Shown: positions 55,347 through 62,968, counted from the stretch's first letter. The stretch is 64,000 nucleotides of DNA from Pseudoglutamicibacter cumminsii (GCF_016907775.1 NZ_JAFBCO010000001.1:1116001-1180000); one strand, 5' to 3'. Translations and numbers: made by a program. The notes: generated by a model from the sequence alone, not told the origin.

Positions 55347-55357
55347 AGGAGGCGGCT

Positions 55358-56314
55358 GTGGACATTAAATCGTTGAGGTACTTCACGGCTGTTGCGCAGA
55401 CCCTCCACTTCGGCGAGGCCGCAACGCGGCTCCACATTGCTCAGCCGGTGCTGTCGCAGACGATCTCCCGGCTTGAAAAAGAGCTCGGCACCACCCTGCT
55501 GAACCGCACCACGCGCAAGGTCGAACTCACCGAGGCCGGCGCGTACCTCAATCAGGAGGCCCGCCGCGTGCTCGCGGACGTCGATGCGATGATCGATGGG
55601 GTGCGCAACATCGCTAACGGTTCGGCCGGGATTATCCGCATCGGCTTCACCGGAACCACCGGTTTCGCTCAGCTCGCCCGCATCAAGCAAGCCGTGACCG
55701 AGGCGCTGCCGAACATCACGCTCGAAGTGCATACGGACCTGTTGACCCCGGCGCAGCTCGAACAGATCCACAACGGCCACCTCGACATGGGTATCCTGCG
55801 TGGCAACACAACGGACCCGGCGCTGGAAACGTATCCGCTCGGAACGGAACGCCTCGTGGCCGCGATGCCGGAAGGGCATCCGCTCGCCGCACCAGACATC
55901 GAGCCTGAGCTCAAAGACTTCGCGGGCGAAAACTTCATCGCTTTCGGCGATCCGCGTTCCAACGTCAACGCCCGCGGCGTGGCAAGCTGCCATGCCGCAG
56001 GCTTCACGCCGCACATCGCGCACACCGCGCCGGGCACGGCGGGACTGCTCGCGCTTGTCGCCGCGGGAGCCGGGGTCGCGTTCATCCCCGAATCCGTGCA
56101 GGCGCTCCAACCGCAAGGCGTGGTGTTCAAGACCGTGCCGGGAACCCTGCCAACCGACCTCGCGCTAGTAACCCGCGCCGGAACATCCAGCCCCGTGATC
56201 AAGCACGTCATCCAAGCGTTAGTCAGCACCGACGTCGTAAGCGACGCCGCGGCAGGCGACGCGGTGGGCGGCGACACTGCAGACGCAGACGCAACCAAGG
56301 TTTTGAACTCTTAA
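55358..56314 (+). CDS. LysR-family transcriptional regulator
   Basis: The ~318-residue regulator has an N-terminal winged helix (MDIKSLRYFTAVAQTLHFGEAATRLHIAQPVLSQTISRLEKELG) and a LysR substrate-binding domain. I start at GTG 55358, six bases after AAAGGAGG; the open frame extends to 55316 without a ribosome binding site. It is encoded 36 bases upstream of, and in the same direction as, the CoA-transferase genes, so it is probably their regulator and in the same unit, perhaps sensing a beta-ketoadipate pathway intermediate (inference from gene order). Confidence 0.92.
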   Translation: MDIKSLRYFTAVAQTLHFGEAATRLHIAQPVLSQTISRLEKELGTTLLNRTTRKVELTEAGAYLNQEARRVLADVDAMIDGVRNIANGSAGIIRIGFTGTTGFAQLARIKQAVTEALPNITLEVHTDLLTPAQLEQIHNGHLDMGILRGNTTDPALETYPLGTERLVAAMPEGHPLAAPDIEPELKDFAGENFIAFGDPRSNVNARGVASCHAAGFTPHIAHTAPGTAGLLALVAAGAGVAFIPESVQALQPQGVVFKTVPGTLPTDLALVTRAGTSSPVIKHVIQALVSTDVVSDAAAGDAVGGDTADADATKVLNS

Positions 56315-56350
56315 CCAAACTTACGTAGGACTCACTGAAGGGAGATCGAT

Positions 56351-57043
56351 GTGGCACAGACACGGTTCCATGAATCCGCGCTCGCCGCAGTAGAAGGCAT
56401 CAAGGACGGTTCGACTGTTCTGATTGGCGGTTTCGGTATGGCGGGTATGCCCGTCACGCTGATTGACGCGCTGATTGAGCAGGGTGCGAGCGACCTCACG
56501 GTCGTATCGAACAACGCAGGCAACGGCTATACGGGGCTCGCGGCGCTGCTGCAGGCGGGTCGCGTACGGAAGATGGTGTGCTCGTTCCCCCGCCAGTCGG
56601 ATTCCTATGTGTTCGATGAGCTGTACCGTGCGGGCAAGATCGAGCTTGAGGTGGTGCCGCAGGGCAACCTCGCTGAGCGTATGCGTGCCGCTGGCGCGGG
56701 CATCGGCGCTTTCTTCTGCCCGACCAGCTACGGAACCCCGCTCGCGGAGGGCAAGGAAACCCGCGAGATTGACGGCCGTAACTATGTGCTGGAGTACCCG
56801 ATCAAGGGCGATGTGGCGCTGATTCACGCGGAAACCGCGGACAAGATGGGCAACCTCGTGTACCGGAAGACGGCGCGGAACTTCGCGCCAGTCATGGCGA
56901 CCGCGGCAACCCGCACGATTGTTGAGGTGAACAACGTGGTTGAGGTGGGCGAGCTGGACCCAGAGAACATTGTGACCCCGAAGATTTACACCGACGACGT
57001 CCTCGACTTGTCGGCCCTGCCAAAGGAGGAGACCGCAGCATGA
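56351..57043 (+). CDS. pcaI: 3-oxoadipate CoA-transferase subunit A
   Basis: The 230-residue subunit has DGSTVLIGGFGMAGMPVTLIDAL, VSNNAGNGYTGLAALL, CSFPRQSDSYVFDELYRAGKIELE and YRKTARNFAPVMATAA. These fit PcaI best, with ScoA (succinyl-CoA:3-ketoacid transferase) as the alternative. With the next gene it moves CoA from succinyl-CoA to 3-oxoadipate in aromatic catabolism. GTG start with GAAGGGAGA upstream. The thiolase and upstream pca genes are not in this window. Confidence 0.85.
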   Translation: MAQTRFHESALAAVEGIKDGSTVLIGGFGMAGMPVTLIDALIEQGASDLTVVSNNAGNGYTGLAALLQAGRVRKMVCSFPRQSDSYVFDELYRAGKIELEVVPQGNLAERMRAAGAGIGAFFCPTSYGTPLAEGKETREIDGRNYVLEYPIKGDVALIHAETADKMGNLVYRKTARNFAPVMATAATRTIVEVNNVVEVGELDPENIVTPKIYTDDVLDLSALPKEETAA

Positions 57044-57762
57044 GCCAGGACAACGTGAAGAATGAAGCCGTAGGCGCTGGCGTGGAGGGCGCCGACGCGG
57101 AGCGCGGCACGGTTGAGCACACCGACCGCGGCCCGCTGGAGAAGACCGAGATGGCGCAGATCGTGGCCCGGGACATCCCGGATCACTCGTTCGTGAACCT
57201 CGGTATTGGGCAGCCGACCCTGGTTGCCGACTACCTGGATGCGGATTCCGGCGTGACGCTGCATACGGAGAACGGGATGCTCGGCATGGGTCCTGCGGCC
57301 AAGGATGATGAGGTTGATGAGGAGCTCATCAACGCCGGTAAGATCCCGGTGACGGAGCTGCCGGGGGCGAGCTTCTTCCATCACGCGGATTCGTTCGCGA
57401 TGATGCGCGGCGGCCACCTGGACGTGTGTGTTCTGGGTGCGTTCCAGGTTTCCGGTGGCGGCGACTTGGCGAACTGGTCCACGGGCGCCCCGGATGCGAT
57501 CCCAGCGGTGGGTGGCGCTATGGACTTGGCGATCGGCGCTAAGGATGTGCTGGTCATGATGACGCTGTTCACCAAGGACGGCAAACCGAAACTGGTCCCG
57601 GAATGCACCTACCCGCTGACCGGTACCGGGTGTGTTTCCCGCGTGTACACGGACCGCGCGATCTTCGATCTGACCGACGACGGCGTGGTTGTTCTGGAGA
57701 CGTTCGGGATGAGCTTCGACGAACTTCAGGAAGCCCTCGACATCGAACTCAAGCGAGCATAG
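57040..57762 (+). CDS. pcaJ: 3-oxoadipate CoA-transferase subunit B
   Basis: The 240-residue catalytic partner of the previous gene has VNLGIGQPTLVADYL, the active-site Glu in LHTENGMLGMGP, and VTGAFQVS-like VLGAFQVSGGGDLANW. Its N-terminal ~30 residues (Glu/Gly/Ala-rich) are longer than usual. ATGA overlap with pcaI. The gene ends the operon; a terminator follows at 57813. Confidence 0.85.
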   Translation: MSQDNVKNEAVGAGVEGADAERGTVEHTDRGPLEKTEMAQIVARDIPDHSFVNLGIGQPTLVADYLDADSGVTLHTENGMLGMGPAAKDDEVDEELINAGKIPVTELPGASFFHHADSFAMMRGGHLDVCVLGAFQVSGGGDLANWSTGAPDAIPAVGGAMDLAIGAKDVLVMMTLFTKDGKPKLVPECTYPLTGTGCVSRVYTDRAIFDLTDDGVVVLETFGMSFDELQEALDIELKRA

Positions 57763-57812
57763 TTAGCGCTTGATGAGTTAGCGCTCGATTACTTAGCCCG
57801 AGAGGCGGCGGC

Positions 57813-57845
57813 GGGGCCGGCTTGGTTGCGTACCAAGCCGGCCCC
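57813..57845 (+). terminator. Terminator (GGGGCCGGCTTGGT type, copy 1)
   Basis: GGGGCCGGCTTGGT (57813-57826) pairs with 57832-57845 around TGCGT, followed by GTTGTTGTT. Near-identical hairpins occur at 60657 and 62101. Confidence 0.85.
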
Positions 57846-57979
57846 GTTGTTGTTAGGTGGAGGCTTCTGTCCTTTCCTCAATATCGTTAAATGTGAGGAT
57901 CTGTGTGACCTTATAGTTCTCGAGAGAATGGTCATTATTCCTTTGCAGATCCCGATCAAGTCCCGAAAATTGATAATGC

Positions 57980-58008
57980 TTGAAACTTTCGACCACTACG
58001 GATAATGT
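57980..58008 (+). promoter_or_regulatory. Promoter of the short-peptide gene
   Basis: TTGAAA (57980-57985) and TAATGT (58003-58008) with a 17-base spacer form a good vegetative promoter, about 30 bases before the peptide start codon. The -10 merges with the CRP/GlxR-type site that follows. Bases 57846-57979 contain no gene I can support, though GTTCTCGAGAGAAT-like and TCCTCA/TGAGGA dyads are present. Confidence 0.6.
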
Positions 58009-58021
58009 GATCTATATCACA
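58006..58021. promoter_or_regulatory. Perfect CRP/GlxR consensus site
   Basis: TGTGATCTATATCACA matches TGTGA-N6-TCACA exactly, and also the GlxR form TGTGANNTANNTCACA. It overlaps the 3' part of the -10 and the expected transcription start, a position that normally gives repression. Confidence 0.8.
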
Positions 58022-58038
58022 GGTTAGGGGGTGATTGT

Positions 58039-58125
58039 ATGAAAACTCTTCGGAAGGTAAAAGCTCGCTTGCGTGGCCAAGGGCGAATTGTTTGTCTGGC
58101 CTACTCGAAGCAATATACCTGGTAA
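58039..58125 (+). CDS. 28-residue candidate RiPP precursor peptide
   Basis: ATG 58039 is preceded by AGGGGGTG with five to six bases of spacing, one of the strongest ribosome binding sites in the window. The peptide has a basic leader (MKTLRKVKARLRGQGR) and a short C-terminal part (IVCLAYSKQYTW). All aromatic residues are in the last seven positions: Tyr22, Tyr26 and Trp28, giving a terminal Y-x-W. In biarylitides, cittilins and atropopeptides a short precursor with a C-terminal aromatic core is crosslinked by one P450; here a P450 gene follows after a terminator. The link is inference, but promoter, operator, ribosome binding site, terminator and neighbour all support a real gene. Confidence 0.72.
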   Translation: MKTLRKVKARLRGQGRIVCLAYSKQYTW

Positions 58126-58139
58126 AGTTCTCGTTTCTT

Positions 58140-58169
58140 CGGGAGGGCCGGGTCATCCGAGCCCTCCCG
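58140..58169 (+). terminator. Intrinsic terminator between peptide and P450 genes
   Basis: CGGGAGGGC (58140-58148) pairs with GCCCTCCCG (58161-58169), followed by TTGTTT. It would let abundant short peptide mRNA be made with partial read-through to the enzyme and exporter genes. Confidence 0.8.
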
Positions 58170-58194
58170 TTGTTTAGGTGAATTGGAGAGCACT

Positions 58195-59328
58195 ATGCCT
58201 GTGAGAGGGCCAGATTTTCCGAGACAGTCGTTATGGAAGCACATGGTCGAGTGGCATGAAAAGTATGGCGAAGCTAAGACGCCGGTAAAGCTTGAAACGG
58301 GCCCGTGGTTAGTCACGGATGAGGCCTTAATAAAGGCAATATTGCACGACCAAGCGAACTACGTGGACGAATCAGCGTTTCTGCGGACACGCAATTTCTT
58401 TCCACTGCCGCACGATCAACGGGTAAGAGTCCTTAAACGGTTTATTGGCCTAGCATCGCCGGCAGTAGAGCAGCTGCCTGAGTTTCTTGATCAACAGTTC
58501 AAGAGACCACGTACGCTAAGGATGCAGTCAGACGGAATCTGGCTTATGTACTCTTTGTACAAAGATAGGATCTTCGATCCGCGACGGGCATCTGATTTCA
58601 ACAACCACGTTGAATACTACCTTGGTAGGAAGACTGTACGGGACGACGTGCAAGGTGCTTTCTGGCGGTTGAAGGGTAAGGCTCGAGACGAGCTTGATCT
58701 GAAAGTTGGTGAACTTCTAGATCAAGAAAACCATGTTGCCTACGATGATCTCGTAACGATAGTTAATGACGTTGAACTGGAACTCCTACCGGCCGAAAAG
58801 AGTGAGCTTTTTCTTCGCTTGGTGCAGTCGTTAGTAGCCTTCACAGGTGCCGCTTTCGAGGTTGCTTTCTACTTTTTGGCAGTTAACCCATCGTGGCTTC
58901 AGTGGCTTGACAACGAACTCAAAGCCCGTGCGTTCATTCTGGAACTTCAGCGCTTGTATCCAACTGCCTGGCGACTTACCAGGACCGCGGCGAGAGACCA
59001 CTATCTCAACGGTGTTTTAGTTGCGGAAGGAGACGAAGTGATTTTGGGACACAGCGTTGCTCAAAAGTCTATTGAAGCATGGGGGCGCGACAGTGAAATT
59101 TTCGACCCCGAACGCTGGGTACAACAAACACAGAATCGTCTATTGACTTTTGGGGCTGGCCCAGGAGTATGTCCAGGTAAAAATATCGCTATAAAACTTC
59201 TAACGCAGGCAGTACTTTGGGTGGGCACGAACGTCTCTGAACTTCAAATAAATAGTCCTGCTCAAGAGCCATATGTGCGGTCGATACTAGCCGCGCCGCG
59301 TGCGGAACTAAACTTTCACCGGAAATGA
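58195..59328 (+). CDS. Cytochrome P450, candidate peptide-crosslinking enzyme
   Basis: The ~377-residue protein has the ExxR motif (ELQRLYPTAWRLTRTAARD, about residue 246 onward) and the haem-binding loop LTFGAGPGVCPGKNIAIK with the Cys ligand around residue 322. The I-helix reads LVAFTGAAFEVAFYF, lacking the usual (A/G)Gx(D/E)T oxygen-activating pair, as is seen in some atypical P450s. GGAGAG precedes ATG 58195; an in-frame TTG at 58183 overlaps that site and is less likely. GC is clearly lower than in its neighbours, suggesting transfer. No ferredoxin or reductase gene is nearby. Position after the short peptide gene and before two exporters suggests tailoring of that peptide. Confidence 0.9.
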   Translation: MPVRGPDFPRQSLWKHMVEWHEKYGEAKTPVKLETGPWLVTDEALIKAILHDQANYVDESAFLRTRNFFPLPHDQRVRVLKRFIGLASPAVEQLPEFLDQQFKRPRTLRMQSDGIWLMYSLYKDRIFDPRRASDFNNHVEYYLGRKTVRDDVQGAFWRLKGKARDELDLKVGELLDQENHVAYDDLVTIVNDVELELLPAEKSELFLRLVQSLVAFTGAAFEVAFYFLAVNPSWLQWLDNELKARAFILELQRLYPTAWRLTRTAARDHYLNGVLVAEGDEVILGHSVAQKSIEAWGRDSEIFDPERWVQQTQNRLLTFGAGPGVCPGKNIAIKLLTQAVLWVGTNVSELQINSPAQEPYVRSILAAPRAELNFHRK

Positions 59329-59334
59329 GTTGTC

Positions 59335-60633
59335 ATGGGTGTGGTTAATCGCAGGTTGCGGTTGGCGAAAGCTTCGAACGCTGCTGACGCGTTTTTCGGG
59401 CAGGCTTTTGGGCCGTGGATTGAGATTGTCGCGGTTGCCCTCCTCGCCGCTAGCGCGTGGCAGATGGGTCTACTTAACGCGCTGACCACTGTGGCGTTCA
59501 TGGTTCTGGGCATCCCCATCGGCGTTTTCGTTGACCGTTTCGAGGCAGTACGGGTCTTGAAGCTCGCGCTCGTGGCGAAGGTTGCGCTCGCCGCAGTGCT
59601 TGTCGCGGTGGCGGTGAGCGGGCATTTGACCATCCCGTTCCTGCTGGCGTTCGCGACCGTCATGGGTATTGTGACGGTCGCGACTGAGACCGCTCAGGTG
59701 TCCACGGTCCCAGCGCTTACGGATCATGACGGGCAGATCAGCCGGACGGTCGCGAACATCGCAACCTGGGACAGGATCGCCTCACTTGTTGCGCCGGTCG
59801 CCGTCGCTTACGGCGTCACGATGTTGGGCGCTAACTGGACGCTGCTCGCGGCCGTCGGTTTCGCGGTGCTCGCGATGATCCTCGCGCTGTTCATCGCGCG
59901 GCCGGGCGTGATGCAGGCTGTGCGGGATGGGGCGGAGTCGGGCGAGGTCGACGCGGATGCAGATGCCGATGCCGGGGCCGAGCAGACCGCCGGGCAGGCA
60001 CCCGTGAAGCAGTCGTTTTGGGAGCAGGTCAAGGATGGCTGGTCGGTGCTGGTTGCTGACCGGCAGTTGGCGGGTATGACGTGGCTTTCGGCGTTCACTA
60101 ACGCCGGTTTGTCGATGGGTGCCGCGGTTGAATCGATTCTGGTTATCCAAACTTTGGATTTGGGTGTCGAGTTTTACGGCATTCTTGGTTCCTTGGCGGC
60201 TGTTTCGGGGGTTGCGGCATCGTTCGTCTCGGGCCGTATTGCTGATGCAGTTCCGGTCAGGAAACTGTACGTGTGGGGCGGCATGGGGCAGGGCGTTGCC
60301 GCGTCCTTGCCGCTGTTTGCGTTGTTGGCGCCGCAGGCGGCCGTGGTGCTGCTGATTATTCACACGATGGCGTGGGGCATCATCCTGACTATCACGAACG
60401 TGGCCTCGCAGATCTATGCCGCGACCACCGTCGAACAGCGCCTGCTTGGCCGGATTTCTGCGTTCCGCCGCACACTCACGATGGGTTTGGTTCCGATCGG
60501 CAGCATTGTCGGCGGTGTCCTTGGCACGGTTGCCGGCCTGTGGTTGCCGCTGCTTTTGTGGCCGGTTTTCACGCTGTTCGGTGTGCTGATCTACATGACG
60601 TTGGATCGTCGCCGCGGCCCGGACACGGCCTAG
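59335..60633 (+). CDS. MFS exporter, DHA3 type (copy 1)
   Basis: The 432-residue, 12-helix transporter resembles the DHA3 (MefA-like) drug exporters: AADAFFGQAFGPWIEIVAVAL, MVLGIPIGVFVDRFEAVRVLK after helix 2, and a long acidic central loop (GEVDADADADAGAEQ). Its ATG is six bases after the P450 stop, so the two are co-transcribed. It likely exports the product of the peptide/P450 system, or confers self-protection; this is inference. It is about 95% identical to the next copy. Confidence 0.9.
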   Translation: MGVVNRRLRLAKASNAADAFFGQAFGPWIEIVAVALLAASAWQMGLLNALTTVAFMVLGIPIGVFVDRFEAVRVLKLALVAKVALAAVLVAVAVSGHLTIPFLLAFATVMGIVTVATETAQVSTVPALTDHDGQISRTVANIATWDRIASLVAPVAVAYGVTMLGANWTLLAAVGFAVLAMILALFIARPGVMQAVRDGAESGEVDADADADAGAEQTAGQAPVKQSFWEQVKDGWSVLVADRQLAGMTWLSAFTNAGLSMGAAVESILVIQTLDLGVEFYGILGSLAAVSGVAASFVSGRIADAVPVRKLYVWGGMGQGVAASLPLFALLAPQAAVVLLIIHTMAWGIILTITNVASQIYAATTVEQRLLGRISAFRRTLTMGLVPIGSIVGGVLGTVAGLWLPLLLWPVFTLFGVLIYMTLDRRRGPDTA

Positions 60634-60656
60634 AACCTCTTATAGCCAACGACAGC

Positions 60657-60689
60657 GGGGCCGGCTTGGTTGCGTACCAAGACGGCCCC
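60657..60689 (+). terminator. Terminator (GGGGCCGGCTTGGT type, copy 2)
   Basis: Same hairpin as at 57813 with one mismatch in the right arm (ACCAAGACGGCCCC), followed by TTTGTTGTTGTT. Confidence 0.82.
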
Positions 60690-60720
60690 TTTGTTGTTGT
60701 TCGTATAGGATTCAGGATGT

Positions 60721-60736
60721 TGTGTTGCAGATCACA
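60721..60736. promoter_or_regulatory. CRP/GlxR-like site, one mismatch
   Basis: TGTGTTGCAGATCACA differs from TGTGA-N6-TCACA only at the fifth base. It lies 44 bases before the second exporter gene and is not part of the duplicated unit. Confidence 0.5.
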
Positions 60737-60780
60737 GGGGGCTGTCGTTAACTGGGTCCCATTGCTAGAAATGAGTTGTC

Positions 60781-62079
60781 ATGGGTGTGGTTAATCGCAG
60801 GTTGCGGTTGGCGAAAGCTTCGAACGCTGCTGACGCGTTTTTCGGGCAGGCTTTTGGGCCGTGGATTGAGATTGTGGCGGTTGCCCTCCTCGCCGCTAGC
60901 GCGTGGCAGATGGGTCTACTGAATGCGCTGAGCATGGTGGCGTTCATGGTTCTGGGCATCCCCATCGGCGTTTTTGTTGACCGTTTCGAAGCGGTCCGCG
61001 TCTTGAAGCTCGCGCTCGTGGCGAAGGTTGCGCTCGCCGCAGTGCTTGTTGCGGTGGCGGTGAGCGGGCATTTGACCATCCCGTTCCTGCTCGTGTTCGC
61101 GACCGTCATGGGTATTGTGACGGTCGCGACGGAGACCGCTCAGGTGTCCACGGTTCCGGCCCTTACGGATCATGAGGGGCAGATCAGCCGGACGGTCGCG
61201 AACATCGCAACCTGGGACAGGATCGCCTCACTTGTTGCGCCGGTCGCCGTCGCTTATGGCGTCACGATGTTGGGCGCTAACTGGACGCTGCTCGCCGCTG
61301 TAGGTTTCGCGGTGCTCGCGATGATCCTCGCGCTGTTCATCGCGCGGCCGGGTGTGATGCAGGCAGGGGCGGCCGCGGCAGAGTCGGGTGAGGGCGACGC
61401 GGATGCAGATGCCGATGCCGGGGCCGAGCAGACCGCCGGGCAGGCACCCGTGAAGCAGTCGTTTTGGGAGCAGGTCAAGGATGGCTGGTCGGTGCTGGTT
61501 GCTGACCGGCAGTTGGCGGGTATGACGTGGCTTTCGGCGTTCACTAACGCCGGCTTGTCGATGGGTGCCGCGGTTGAATCGATTCTGGTTATCCAGACTT
61601 TGGATTTGGGTGTCGAGTTTTACGGCATTCTTGGTTCTTTGATGGCTGTTTTTGGGATTGCGGCGTCGTTCGTTTCGGGCCGTATTTCTGATGCCGTGCC
61701 GGTCAGGAAACTGTACGTGTGGGGCGGCATGGGGCAGGGCGTTGCCGCGTCCTTGCCGCTGTTTGCGTTCGCGGTGCCGCAGGCGGCCGTCGTGCTGCTG
61801 ATTCTTCACGCGATGACGTGGGGCATCATCCTGACTATCACGAACGTGGCCTCGCAGATCTATGCCGCGACCACCGTCGAACAGCGCCTGCTTGGCCGGA
61901 TTTCTGCGTTCCGCCGCACACTCACGAGGGGGTTGGTTCCGATCGGCAGCATTGTCGGCGGTGTCCTTGGCACGGTTGCCGGCCTGTGGTTGCCGCTGCT
62001 TTTGTGGCCGGTTTTCACGCTGTTCGGTGTGCTGATCTACATGACGTTGGATCGTCGCCGCGGCCCGGACACGGCCTAG
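60781..62079 (+). CDS. MFS exporter, DHA3 type (copy 2)
   Basis: This second 432-residue copy keeps the same start, ribosome binding context and length as the first. Differences concentrate in the acidic central loop (GAAAAESGEGDADAD) and in helices 8-10 (SLMAVFGIAASF, FAFAVPQAAVVLLILHAM). Those regions line the substrate path in many MFS exporters, so specificity may have shifted. It has its own upstream region with a CRP-like site and could be expressed separately. The frame is intact. Confidence 0.9.
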   Translation: MGVVNRRLRLAKASNAADAFFGQAFGPWIEIVAVALLAASAWQMGLLNALSMVAFMVLGIPIGVFVDRFEAVRVLKLALVAKVALAAVLVAVAVSGHLTIPFLLVFATVMGIVTVATETAQVSTVPALTDHEGQISRTVANIATWDRIASLVAPVAVAYGVTMLGANWTLLAAVGFAVLAMILALFIARPGVMQAGAAAAESGEGDADADADAGAEQTAGQAPVKQSFWEQVKDGWSVLVADRQLAGMTWLSAFTNAGLSMGAAVESILVIQTLDLGVEFYGILGSLMAVFGIAASFVSGRISDAVPVRKLYVWGGMGQGVAASLPLFAFAVPQAAVVLLILHAMTWGIILTITNVASQIYAATTVEQRLLGRISAFRRTLTRGLVPIGSIVGGVLGTVAGLWLPLLLWPVFTLFGVLIYMTLDRRRGPDTA

Positions 62080-62100
62080 AGCCCCTTATAGCCAACGACG

Positions 62101-62137
62101 CCGGGGCCGGCTTGGTACGTAACCAAGCCGGCCCCGG
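62101..62137 (+). terminator. Terminator (GGGGCCGGCTTGGT type, copy 3)
   Basis: CCGGGGCCGGCTTGGT (62101-62116) pairs with 62122-62137, with pairing extending further outward (ACGACG/CGTCGT). Confidence 0.85.
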
Positions 62138-62230
62138 CGTCGTTATGGCGGCAGCGCCGTTCTGGCGCCCGCGATGCAGCGGCAGCCGCCGCGCCGATTT
62201 CTACAATTTTGATGCCGAAGGTTAACTGAG

Positions 62231-62968
62231 TTATTTGTGGACGGGGCGGATCGCCAGGTTTTCAATCATCGCCTCCGGCGTCGCATCCACCGCGAGCCGG
62301 ACCGTCGCGGCAACCGATTCCGGGCGGATATACAGCGAACCGTCGTAGTCGTGGTTACCGTAGGACGCCTGCAACTCCATCTGCATGTCCGTATCCACGC
62401 GGCCCGGATGGATTGAGGTAACCCGCACCGCGCCGCGTTCCTCCTCACGCAACGCATCCGAGAATGCACGCAGCGCGAACTTCGAACCCGAATACACCGC
62501 AGCCCCTACGCCGGAGAAATATCCGGAACCGGAGTTGATCGTCACAACCTGACCACCCGCAGCACGTAGCGCCGGCAGCAACAAACGCGTCAGCTCAGCG
62601 ACCGCGAAAACATTGACCGCGAACACCCGCTCATACACATCCCACGGGGTCTCCGCGACGGTCTCGCCGTCAGCCACACCCGCCGAATGCACCAGAACAT
62701 CCAACCGCGCGCCAGCACCGCCCGCACCGCCGCCACCGAAGCCGGCGTCCGCAACCGCGCGAGCAATCGCGTCTTTACCAGTCAGTTCGGCGATGAACGG
62801 GCGGGCACCCGGGAACTCGGCCAGCACATCGGCCAGTGAATCCTCACTAGAGGCACCCAAGATCAGCTCATGCGTCGAGGCTAGCTCGCGCGCAATCGCC
62901 AACCCGATGCCACGCGAAGCACCCGTGATCAACGCAACCGGCTTGTCGGAATCATGTGAAGTAGTCAT
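62231..62968 (-). CDS. Short-chain dehydrogenase/reductase
   Basis: The 245-residue classical SDR has the cofactor motif TGASRGIGLAIAREL, the structural VLVHSAGVADG, the catalytic Ser in TINSGSGYFS and YSGSK as the YxxxK pair. IHPGRVDTDMQ is also typical. Such enzymes interconvert alcohols and ketones with NAD(P)(H); the substrate is unknown. A Gly/Ala-rich insert (GFGGGGAGGAGARLD) lies before the NNAG-type motif, which reads HSAG here. It converges with the exporter genes and is separated by a terminator, so it is probably not part of the peptide locus. Confidence 0.92.
   Translation of the reverse strand: MTTSHDSDKPVALITGASRGIGLAIARELASTHELILGASSEDSLADVLAEFPGARPFIAELTGKDAIARAVADAGFGGGGAGGAGARLDVLVHSAGVADGETVAETPWDVYERVFAVNVFAVAELTRLLLPALRAAGGQVVTINSGSGYFSGVGAAVYSGSKFALRAFSDALREEERGAVRVTSIHPGRVDTDMQMELQASYGNHDYDGSLYIRPESVAATVRLAVDATPEAMIENLAIRPVHK

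Larger units (their letters stand above)
59322..62137 (+). repeat. Tandem duplication carrying the MFS exporter gene
   Basis: Two units, 59322-60689 and 60768-62137, each run from GAAATGAGTTGTC (which includes the P450 stop in the first copy) through the exporter gene to its terminator. By eye the proteins differ at about 20 of 432 positions, in clusters. The 78 bases between the units are unique. Confidence 0.92.

Noticed and set aside
57928-58005. 25-codon ORF starting MVIIPLQ upstream of the peptide gene
   Set aside because: It runs through the likely -35 and -10 of the peptide gene and lacks a good ribosome binding site.
60717-60794. 25-codon ORF before the second exporter (starts MLCC, ends SCHGCG)
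   Set aside because: It overlaps the exporter start, has no properly spaced ribosome binding site and no resemblance to the 28-residue peptide. The CRP-like site inside it explains the sequence better.
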